Positions 1-9,800 of a stretch of 64,000 bases of DNA are shown here, in pieces (position 1 is the first letter of the stretch; each line of letters starts with the position of its first letter). The notes under the pieces were generated by a model. The model was given only the letters and a program-made list of their open reading frames with translations, made no database searches and was not told where the DNA came from. This stretch comes from Astropecten irregularis (Eukaryota > Echinodermata > Asteroidea > Paxillosida > Astropectinidae). The stretch is taken from contig OZ020256.1 in the NCBI GenBank assembly GCA_963971285.1, positions 1,056,501 through 1,120,500 of the forward strand. Reading direction: 5' to 3'. Both the position numbers and the translations under genes were made by a program.

Positions 1-1222
1 TATTTAAATAAATCCATCTGAATTGTTTTTGTTTAATCCGCCTTCAAATTCTCAATGTTTTAACTTTGTGGTACCAAACAGACAGTAGAAGGAGCTGTTT
101 GGTTAGAGAATTATGATTTCCCACTTGATAACCTTCTAATCTCCTGTGTTCTTTGCTTCAGATGCTGTTGTGTCATACTTATTTATTGCTGACCCCGCCC
201 ATTGCAATATTGCCCTTTCACAAAGTCCACACTTCAGTTTCTTATTAATGGAACAATTCTGTACACCTCTTAACAATTAACCACAGAATTCTTATTAAAC
301 AAAAATGATCATCAAATAAACACAAGGGAAACTGACTGAATTTTAAGTCATTGAAAAGTGAACAAAGAAAAATTTACTGGAGCGGGATTTGAACCGCCAA
401 CCTCATAAAAACCGTACATGTTTTTGAATGTAGCACAAGTAGATAAGACAAAATGCAATTAAGAAAAGGATCTCTGAATAAATAAATATAGGAGGTGGAT
501 TTGTTTTGGGAATAACATTATTTTTATTGTGTGGGTCACGTCTCAAGGTCACGCCCACATTCCACTGTGACACCATTCACAAATCCTGGTTTGGTGAAAA
601 ATTCAGGCTTTTCACAATTGATGTGAAAATATCCACAGAAATTTTAATTTCCAATAAAACTCTGCCATTCTGACCGACAACAGGTAATAAGCAGGCAGAT
701 TGATTGATCAATAATGACTCCTAGGCCTACTTAGAAAAATAGGCATAAGAATTAGTCCAGTGGTGCACAACAAACTAGCCGGCAAAAATATCCATATCAT
801 GTTACACGATTGGCAATTATTATTCATTTTTAACATCGAGTAAATCGACCATCGTCGTCGAAAAAAATGGTTTCAGCAGCAAAACTCTGAATTAACAGTC
901 ACTTGTCCCGAATGCAGCAAACGATTTACAGAAAGAAACGAGAAAACGAATGCTTACCATCTTACAAAGTGGGAAATAATTCCCTCACTTTTGACATCAG
1001 ACGAACATCACTGCATCACACTGATCCTCCGGCCATGTAAACTTCGGTCGAGTTGCAGCCTCCCATCACGCCTATTCACTCATACACACTTTGCGTTATG
1101 AAATCAGGCGAAATTGAATTGCACCGAGCCCCAGACTACAATGACCTCGCAAGGTCAATGACCTCCAGACGGGATTTCGTGAGAACTGAGCACGTGATAG
1201 CGAGACCTGCCACGAGAAGTCC
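1..1222. other. intergenic, upstream of RPL21
   Basis: No gene is supported here. The stretch is AT-rich and holds one tRNA-like repeat fragment (324-418) and scattered TAGGCCTA octamers. A 95-codon open frame beginning at 1053 has no recognisable domain and overlaps the likely RPL21 promoter and first exon, so I treat it as chance. Confidence 0.6.
324..418 (-). repeat. tRNA-like element, copy 1 (partial)
   Basis: Begins with AAGGGAAACTGACTG, then a linker, then the reverse complement of a tRNA B-box-like segment (GATTTGAACCGCCAACCT). It aligns along its length with copy 2 at 4922-5018 and with the tRNA part of copy 3 at 58350-58517. It is decayed after the T-arm, so it is not a functional tRNA. 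Confidence 0.65.
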
Positions 1223-1249
1223 TCTTTCTCGACGGCCATTTCACCCGAG
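1223..1249 (+). other. RPL21: probable RPL21 noncoding exon 1 with 5'TOP start
   Basis: A pyrimidine run (CTCTTTCTC) is followed by CGACGGCCATTTCACCCGAG and a possible donor GTTAGC at 1250. This is the usual architecture of ribosomal protein genes: transcription starts at a C in a terminal oligopyrimidine tract, a very short untranslated exon follows, and the ATG sits just inside exon 2. The acceptor would be the TTTTTTTATAG ending just before 2210. Inferred from family architecture only; the donor is not strong. Confidence 0.45.
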
Positions 1250-2216
1250 GTTAGCTGAGAAAAAGACTGAAATTAAACCCCATTTTGTTGAAAATACAGA
1301 CGGTCTTTCCGTCAAATTTAAGAACGATAGTCATAAGTAATTGTTTGTGAAATATATCGGTCAGATTATAATGAGTTTAATGATACATGAAGCTTATAAA
1401 ATGCTGGCATAGTGAGGTTGTTAACGGTTTTAAAATGAAAGCGTGCGATTTCACGTAACACGCACATGTGCACTGGAACTGCACGCGGAGTTATTTGCCA
1501 ATCAGTTTCTGTACTGACTGTGGGGGTCAAATCGGACTCGAGGATATTTCTTTGGCGATGAATTTCCCGTCCATACCTTATTGGGAGGGGAAGATTTAAC
1601 TTGAAACCTTTATTTCAAACCCCATTCACATGATATCGGCAGAAATATTTCAATTTTCCCCACAAATTTGTTCATTTTTTTCATGCTTAACACGTTAAAC
1701 TAAAATCGCAATTTATCAATCATGAGGGTTTTAGGCCTACTTTGTTTTAGATATTGCTGCACAGCTTTTTTAAGCAAACTACAGTGTAATGTAGGTGCAG
1801 ATTTCCATTGACAGACAACACAGAAAAGGCTTTAGGGGCCTACAACTATCATTAATTCCCTTATTTTCCCAAATCCTCCAATTTTAATATGATTTTGTAG
1901 CTACAGAGCTAACTTACCGGAAAAAAGTAATGATTTAGGCCTAGGCCTACTTTAAATTTCAGCTAGGCACATGTATAACTGGGGTTGTCAAGTCATTGAA
2001 AATTAATATGTAAATTTGTATACAATTAAATATTAAGGGAGGCATTACACTTGTGGATGCTAAGGAAACGTAGCACACAAAAACCATTTGATGGTCCATT
2101 AAAACTTCACATCCCTCCATGACCAAGATGCACGATTCTTGCAAATTTTTGCGTATCAGCATTTTTAAAAATCATCTAACAATACATGCACGTTCCTTTT
2201 TTTTATAGATTTCATC

Positions 2217-3760
2217 ATGGTGAAGACAAACACAACGGGTTACCGCCGCGGTACGCGGTACATGTTCTCGCGGGATTTCCGCAAGAAGGGTGTAGAGCCG
2301 CTGTCCACTTTCCTCCAAGTCTACAAGAGAGGTGACTACGTAGACATCAAGGTCAGTGAAGTGAAGTTAGTGAAACAAGGCTCGTCTCTTTTCTGTTTAG
2401 CAGGTTTATGATTCAAGCAATGTCTCAATCGATGAAGGGATAATAATGCGTCTTATATTTGATCTCCTTTTGTCTTCATCAGGGTTGTGGTGCCTTCCAG
2501 AAGGGTATGCCACACAAGAATTACCACGGCCGAACTGGACGTGTCTACAACGTTACCCCCCATGCTGTCGGAGTCATCGTCAACAAGCAAGTGGGGTAAG
2601 CAGTCTGTAAAAGCTAAAAACACTCTTCCATCTCAAACTCACTGCCATGAAGGCTTGTCCCGTAGACCTGCAATCTGTTCAGTGAATTTTTTTTAAGGCT
2701 TTGCTAAAATCAGGTGAGATCCAATAATGTGCCCAACATGCGATTGTGGTTTGTGGGCAGACTTTATCTGCAAGGCAAAAACACTTTACTTGCTGAGGTT
2801 ATTTTGTTTGAACCCCATTTATTCAGCACCTAATATGACGACGCTTATTCTTCCTCTTGTTGCATAGCAACCGCATCATCCCCAAGCGCATCAACGTGCG
2901 CATCCAGCACGTGAGGCCCTCAAAGTGCCGCGAAGACTTCCTGAAGCGGGTGAAGAAGAACCATGATATGACCGTGGAAGCAAAGGAGAAGGGTGTCAAG
3001 CTAGACCCCAGCCTCCTCAAGAGACAGGTAAGACCCCTACCTACTCAACACCTCTTGGTTTTATTTGTGATGGTTGATTCCTGTTAAATAAGGTAAGGTC
3101 TACGGTAGCACCAAGTACAAGAACCTCTTCTATAAGTGTGTGGTTCTGAGAAGAACCGATGGTGGGCACTTGATCATATTCCGAACAGTGTGCTATGTTC
3201 ATCTTCAGGAGGGTGACTGAACAGAGCACACTGTTTGGAACATCGAGTATTCACCACCGGGTCTTCTCTTAACCACACACTCATAGAAGAGATTCTTGTA
3301 CATTGTGCTACCATAGACCTTACCTTATTTAGTACTTCCACCAGGCATAGCTTCAAGTCTAGTTAAATAATTCCTGTTAGTTGTCAAGCCCAAGTTGATA
3401 AGTTTGATAGTTTTTCATAGCTTTCATTATTTCTGTTCAATTACTGATGCTTTACTTCATTGAAATTTTTAGAGAAGGGGGTTTGCTTCCAAAGAGCACA
3501 CAGTTCTATCACTTGTCTCATTGGAAATCGTTCACTCAAACTTGACTGCTCTCTTAAATCCACTTTAATAATAAGCCAGTAATACCATTAATCTGATTCA
3601 CTCAACGTTTCAGACAACACTCTGTGTTCATCTTTATTATTCCTCCTCTCTTTATTCTGCTCTCTTGCAGCCAGAGCAGCCACGCACAGCCCATTTTGTG
3701 AGGTCCAAGAACAACAAGCCACAGCTTGTCGAGCCCATCCCATACAAGTTCATCGCTTGA
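2217..3760 (+). CDS. RPL21: 60S ribosomal protein L21 (eL21)
   Basis: Structural protein of the large ribosomal subunit. Coding exons are 2217-2351, 2483-2595, 2868-3027 and 3671-3760; phases join cleanly to give 165 aa (human about 160). The protein starts [20 protein letters not shown], carries the eL21 core ([17 protein letters not shown], then [16 protein letters not shown]) and ends EPIPYKFIA, all typical of eL21. The ATG follows a polypyrimidine acceptor by only a few bases, so an untranslated first exon is expected, probably at 1223-1249. All introns are GT-AG. The last intron carries an inverted-repeat element (3085-3331). A polyadenylation signal lies at 3848. The protein is slightly longer than vertebrate eL21, mainly from the inserted GCGAFQ at the exon 3 start. 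Confidence 0.96.
3085..3331. mobile_element. MITE-like inverted-repeat element in RPL21 intron
   Basis: A 247-bp element whose ends are near-perfect inverted repeats of roughly 70 bp. The left end starts TAAATAAGGTAAGGTC and the right end is the reverse complement, GACCTTACCTTATTTA; the similarity extends inward to the shared GTGTGTGGTT / AACCACACAC. The middle is unrelated and noncoding. This is the structure of a nonautonomous DNA transposon. The terminal TA could be part of the target duplication. Confidence 0.75.
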
Positions 3761-3847
3761 GTCACTGTACAGACATCGTCAGTAATGTTGCAGGAAGTTT
3801 TTTGTTGTTCAAAATACAAGCAGATGCTGTAAGGGGTTTAAAGATGT

Positions 3848-3853
3848 AATAAA
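3848..3853 (+). promoter_or_regulatory. RPL21 polyadenylation signal
   Basis: AATAAA 88 bp after the RPL21 stop codon, followed within 40 bp by GT-rich sequence. This gives the short 3' UTR usual for ribosomal protein genes. Confidence 0.7.
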
Positions 3854-3914
3854 GAAGCAAGAGGAAAAGTGAGATGATGTGTGTGAACTCGTTAATTTTT
3901 TTGTTCTCATGTCC

Positions 3915-4010
3915 ATAAGCCAACTCATACGCTGATCAACTCGTACGCCGTATGGTCAACTCGTACGCCGACCAACACGTACGCCAACCAACTCGTACGG
4001 CAACCAACAA
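3915..4010. repeat. minisatellite, CAACTCGTACGCC type
   Basis: Six or so imperfect tandem copies of a 13-17 bp unit (CCAACTCRTACGCYGA/T), rich in CpG and GTAC compared with the flanks. Confidence 0.7.
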
Positions 4011-4099
4011 CCTGTACATGTACATGTATATAGATTGTAAACGTTGCCCGTTTTTCTTCAATAGACCAAATTTTTTTCATGTTGTTTAATTTTATGAAA

Positions 4100-4265
4100 A
4101 TAAAATCGAGAAATGAAATCATTTTAACGATACGAAATCATTTCAACGGTACGAAATCGTTTCAACGATACGAAATCATTTTGTGTATATGAAATTTAAT
4201 CAAGTAAATGAAATCATTCCAATAATACAATATGACGTAATAATTTCAACGATACAAAATCACTT
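4100..4265. repeat. 18-19 bp minisatellite ACGAAATCATTTCAACGAT
   Basis: Imperfect tandem copies of ACGAAATCATTTCAACGAT, well preserved on the left and decaying to the right. The unit resembles in period and sequence the GCGAATACAAAATCATTT arrays at 27-28.6 kb. Confidence 0.65.
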
Positions 4266-4921
4266 AAATCACATGTTTTGTACTTGTTTCACTTGTGGGC
4301 AGCTGGTGTTGCACAAAATATACCGTTTCTACCTCTCTTGGACTAATTTTTTTTCATGGGATGTAGATCTAAGTGAAATGTGGTTTTTGCAAGAAATTTT
4401 AATTTCTTGCAGTTAAAACTGCTTTCCACAAATAACGCATAACCATTCGTCGTCGAGCTAGACGGCAAACAAATATGCACTGCCAATGAAGTTAAACGCC
4501 AGCTCGATTGCGTAGTACATACAGTTTTTTAAACAGTCCTCAAAATCTTTCCCCGAAAAGTTTACAAAATATACTGCACGATATGAAGCGTGACATTGTA
4601 GGCCCAACGTACGTAAATACGCCTACGGTCAACATTGTTTGTCTGACATGAATAATTCATGATGTGAGCTGAAACTCGCTCGCTGAGTGGCTCCCTTGGA
4701 AATCCAAGGGAGATTCGACGAAAAGTAAAGAAAAAGTTAAACATCGCTTTACAAAATAGCCAAGACCTTCGTGACGATCCAAAAGTCTGACAGAATTCTC
4801 CCATATCTGCCGCGCGGTCAAGTTCATGTATGCGGAATGACAATGGAGGATATATTCAGCTTCTTTGACAAAGTAGATCATGATTTCCATCCTTTTGGTA
4901 TTATAATCATCAATTTACCAT

Positions 4922-5018
4922 AAGGGAAACTGACTGGATTAATTTTATGTCATTGAAAAGTGAACACAGAAAAATTGACTGGAGCTGGATTCGAACCAGC
5001 GACCTAGACTTTTAGTAC
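4922..5018 (-). repeat. tRNA-like element, copy 2 (partial)
   Basis: Starts AAGGGAAACTGACTGG. It runs through a linker shared with copy 1 (CATTGAAAAGTGAACACAG) into the reverse complement of a tRNA T-arm (GGATTCGAACCAGCGACCT). The anticodon and D arms are missing. Confidence 0.65.
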
Positions 5019-5974
5019 AGTATTATCTTGATGAGCAAATGTTAACAAACGAAACATGACTTCACACCTTTCTAACATCGATGATTAATGACCAGGGATT
5101 TGACACCACATTTTTGTTGACATTTTATTCACATTAACCCGAGTTCAACGTCACAAACTCACATTTGGTCTGCATTTACATCATACAAGTGGGAAATTAC
5201 ATTTTCGATGTAGGGGTGTACATGTATTTTCGAAGAATATTTAAATGATGTCGTAAAACATGAACAGGTCTTGTATTCTTAATGTGCAATTATTCCAACC
5301 ATGTGTTTCTTGGACATCTGAAAAATGTTCATTGTTTTAATTTGTTATGGTGCCGGGTGCCCAAGCCAATGTTTCATTAGGCAAAATGCATTTCACTTTT
5401 GTACTATCTTCCAACTTGAACACAGGAAGCATAGCAAAATCCATCTCCTTGCTTTGTTGCATGGAACCAGGTCAATAAGATGCAGACAGTTGTAAAAATT
5501 CTGCTTTGCAAATTCACACAATCTCGATGTACTGACACCTGGTTGGCCTACATGCAACATCAAAACAAAACTTGGTTTATAGTTACTTCTCCAACTCAAG
5601 AATTAAGTGACGTCTATTAACAGGCTATTGTTTAAACTCCCATCTGAATATTCCACCATTAATCAAATATTTAAATGAGATTTAAACACAAATTTAAACT
5701 CTTTATGCATATCCAGTTCTTCAGAAAGAACAGTAAAATAAAGACAATTAAAACGCCTTGCATTGTTTTGGCATGTGGTGTGTGCAGACAATACCACCAC
5801 CACTGAACTGAATAATTACACTATGATAATACGCCCGAAGACGTAAAATTTATAGATGCAGATGAACAAATCTTCAACTTGAGTGGAACTGATCTCATAG
5901 CCAATATGGCCGTATTTTAAGTCAATCCCTTCTTTCTGAAGATGGTAAAACTTCTATATAGCCTAAGTTCAGCC

Positions 5975-6075
5975 CTAATCCCAATCTCTTCTAATCCAAT
6001 CCCAATCCCAATCTCTTCTAATCCAATCCCAATCCCAATCTCTTTTAATCCAGCCCCAATCCCAATCTCTTCTAG
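5975..6075. repeat. 30-bp minisatellite
   Basis: About three and a half tandem copies of a 30-bp unit built from CCCAATCTCTTCTAATCCA plus CCAATC filler. Confidence 0.8.
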
Positions 6076-6370
6076 TCAAAGGTTGTGATTATCTCAGCCA
6101 GGCAATTGGCCATGATCTCAGACGGGAACATCTTAAGGGTAAGGAATCCATGGGGAAACAAAACACAGTACAACAGGGCTGATATTTCATAAATGCTCTT
6201 ACCTCCTTTACCTCAGTCTTAGTCTTGATTTATGAGCCCCATTTCAAATGATCTTTTAGACTGTTTTCTGACTGAAGAAGCATTTGTGAGAGACTTAATG
6301 ATACAAGTATTATACTTGACTAAATTCCTGGCTAGAATCACTTTGCCAACCCTCGATACTTTCTAATATC

Positions 6371-6376
6371 TTTATT
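6371..6376 (-). promoter_or_regulatory. candidate ETFDH polyadenylation signal
   Basis: AATAAA on the minus strand, about 510 bp beyond the ETFDH stop codon. It is the nearest such signal that I noticed downstream. Confidence 0.4.
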
Positions 6377-6883
6377 AGTCCCACTCCCTTCACAGAATGC
6401 CAACGTGCCTTAACAGTAATAACTACTGTACAATACATGTATATAGGATCAGTCAAGTGGTGGTGTTGGGGTAACCTACCCTGTGAACATTTCAACAAAA
6501 TCAGTGGTCATGGCTTTGAAGAAAATGAAGAAATGGTTAGTGCTCTACCCCCCCCCCCCTAAACTTGTGCATATTTCTTTTCTGTTTAAGAAGCACCTTT
6601 TAAAGCCCCAAACGTCCAATTGCTTTGGGTTGTCGAATGCAGTGTTTTTCAAATATTACTGCATTTCAGTAGAAAATAATTCACCAAAGCATTGAGCCTG
6701 ATAGGACCTTTCAATAAAATAAAAAGTTTCTGTATCTCTACCCCGTTACCAGCCCTATAATGCTACCTTCCAACTCTCAAAATGACAAGAAATCTTGAAG
6801 CATAGGTTCCCTTTAAAAATATTAGGTCTTAACAAAATTGACATTGTGCTTGCAATTAGAACAAGGACTACAAAGAACCATTG

Positions 6884-9800
6884 TTACATGCCACTGTAGG
6901 CCGGCCCCCCACCAGCCTCAGGAACGACCCAATTAATGTTTTGACTAGGGTCTTTGATGTCGCAGGTCTTACAATGGACGCAATTTGATGCGTTGATCTG
7001 TAACCTCATGCCTTCACCGTCCTCTGTAGGTACATACTCGTAGACACCTGAACAGTTGGAGAAACACATAGATCAAATATTATGGAAAATACAATACATG
7101 AAGATGCATAAAAGACATTTTTTTACTACCACTAAAAACAACTTAGATTTAAGTCTGTGCAAAGCGGAAGTACATAAAGTAATTGGTTTTGAGACATATA
7201 TTTTACTCTTTCTATGAGTTTGGGTGGCTCTGAAAAGAGCCGGTAAACTTGACGTTCTGGCCAGGTTGCAAATTCAATATTTTTATATTAACATTCCTGG
7301 GAAGAAAGTAAAGGGAAGATTCAGAGTTTTAGAGTTCGTAATCAGATCTTCTGATGTCCTCTTAAAGTAAGAAACATGTAAGAAGTAAGAAAATTGCAGC
7401 AAAACGAGGTACCATACCTGCTGGGCAGAACCGTCCCTCGGGTCCGTCATATATACCCAAGTTGCGATCTACCGGCACGGAATCATTCATCAACGTCAGA
7501 TGGGCTGGCTGATCGCTCTCGTGGTTGGTCCCACTCAGGGCTACAGAGCTTAGGAGATCAAAGCTGACCTCATTATCTGGCTTGGGGTACTCAATCGGGG
7601 TACATTCTGATGCCGGCTTCAGTGTGTCACAGTCCCTGCCTGAAGGGTGAGGATTTTAACGGAAAAAAATTAACGAATGAATTCAAGTTTCTAAACAATT
7701 TGTATCTGTCAAAAAGAGTGTTAGAGTTGCCGTTGTGTTTGTCAGATTCAGGACAGGCCATAGCTAGCTAGAATGCCATGGTGTTATTAAGTTGAATCTG
7801 GAGCATTAAGTCATGTAGAGTGTAACGACTGCATAGAAATAGAACCCAACCCTCTTCAAATGCCACTTTTACCTGGATGTTTCAGAGTCCAGGGTTCCTT
7901 CCCTCTACCGATGAAGTAGAAGAGGGCGGTGTACAGCATGGTGCCGAACACGCCAATGGGGTTGTGGAAGGACGGTCGGATGTTACGCACCGCGTGGAGC
8001 TCCTTCCACGCCCAACTCTCCTTCATCTTGGGCTCGTACTCCTCGACGTACACTCCTGGAGGGCACAAGGTAAGGTATGGATTGGATCATTTGGGCCGAG
8101 GTAACCTTGGTTATGCATTAAATTGCCTTTCTTCTTTAACAAAGACAATAACGGCAATTTTTCATATTGGTCACGTTGGTCACGTCACTATGAGATCCTA
8201 CCATGAAATTATCAACAATCATACAATAACAGATGTTTTTTAGGATTTTGGAGTGAGCAAAGACAATTTGAAAAGAATCAAGAAATTAACTGCTCTACCA
8301 TGTAAGCTATCTGGGTTTATAATGAGGCTCTCCGCATCTTCAGCCGTTGTGCATAGAATTTAACCTGAGTTTTGAACTATTATGATGTTTCAACCTGTTA
8401 CTAGCTATCCCATTACTAATTAATTGCAGCACTAGCAGACTGAAATGAATGTTCATAATACAATCTTGATTTCTATTGTGACAGGAGTGGATGGGAAGCC
8501 AGTACCAACCTGCCGTTTCTGAGCTGACGTTCTCCTGAGTGAGTTTATCGTACAGCGTCTCAGCAGCAATCATGCCACTCTTCATGGCGTTGTGGGTGCC
8601 TTTGATCTTGGGCACATTCATGAAGCCAGGACTGCAACCGATGAGCATACCTCCCGGAAAGGCCAGCTTGGGAACAGACTGCAGAAGACAAAGCAACGTC
8701 AACAACAGAATCATGTCTAGATCATACAGATCTGCATCCATCACAGTCCAATAACAACTAAAGAAGGGTTCTTAATAGCGACAATGGGCTGGTTAGTGCC
8801 AGCGACCGGCCAAACCACTGACCTGAAATCCTCCTTCATTGAGGGCCCTGGCACCGTAGGCGATCCTCTTTCCTCCTTCGAATGTCGGCCTGACGGATGG
8901 ATGCTGCTTGAATTTCTGGAACTCTTTAAACGGGCTGATGTAGGGGTTTGTGTAGTCCAGACCCACGACGAAGCCCACGGCTACGAGAGGAGCGCCCTCG
9001 CCGACGTGATAGAGAAAGGAGCCGCCGTACTCCTGTGCAGTCTGTGTGGTATACAGTGATGGAAATAGGTCACGTAACGCATTCAGTTTGAAATACACAT
9101 ACTCAAAGTTTTGGCTGGGTGCTTAAGCAGCTCAAAGAAATTGGCCCCACTAGGCCACAGCATCAAATAAATCAATGACTTTGCAATTATTTCACTCACC
9201 AGAGGCCAGCCAACGGTATGTTCAACTCTCCCTGGATGGTGCTTGCTAGGATCAACCTCCCACAGCTACAACAACAAGCATACAAACAAACGATTTGACA
9301 AATCTGAACACAGTGATGTCACTAGTGTCTGACCGTACATAACATGTTGGCCATGTCTTTAGAGGCAGTTGGTGGAGCATTCGCCATCATGGGAAGGATC
9401 TTAATTAAGGTGCAAGAGCAAGAGAAAGGTAGAGAGAAATGGAGTGATGATGACATAAAGATTTAGAGTGCATCAACATCCTACACAGATGCAAAAAGAG
9501 CTGCAGAACACAAAAGTAGATGGAGAAGTATGCAGGCCAACCAACCAGTCTTTGCTACTGCAACACATGATCATGATAATGATGAACAGAGTATTAACAA
9601 TCAAACTTCTCAGAGGTTTCCAGCAATGAATTGTTGCATCGTTATCAATTTACCCTCACCTCTTTTATACCGATGGCATAGGTCTGAGGCTGGCAGTCCT
9701 TCCTGAGGTCAAACTGCTTGTACAGTTGCTTGGCTAGATGACCGTGGCAGCCCTCGGCGAAGATTGTACACTTAGCGTGCAGCTCCATGCCTCTCTCAAA

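Larger units (their letters stand above)
3854..6370. other. intergenic between convergent RPL21 and ETFDH
   Basis: No gene seen. It contains minisatellites at 3915-4010, 4100-4265 and 5975-6075, a 10-bp perfect hairpin at 4691-4712 (CTCCCTTGGA, AA loop) and a tRNA-like repeat at 4922-5018. Open frames on the minus strand at 4562-4890 show no recognisable protein. Confidence 0.6.

Noticed and set aside
1053..1340. 95-codon open frame upstream of RPL21
   Set aside because: Overlaps the probable RPL21 promoter and first exon; no domain.
2352..3670. Intronic snoRNAs in RPL21, common in vertebrates
   Set aside because: I looked for paired C/D boxes and H/ACA signatures in the introns and found only isolated CTGA/TGATG words at wrong spacing. 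A snoRNA search program would be needed to exclude them.
8340..8744. Alternative long frame through ETFDH exon 10 into both introns
   Set aside because: Only 8678-8510 matches the ETFDH family and joins in phase; the flanking residues are intron read-through.
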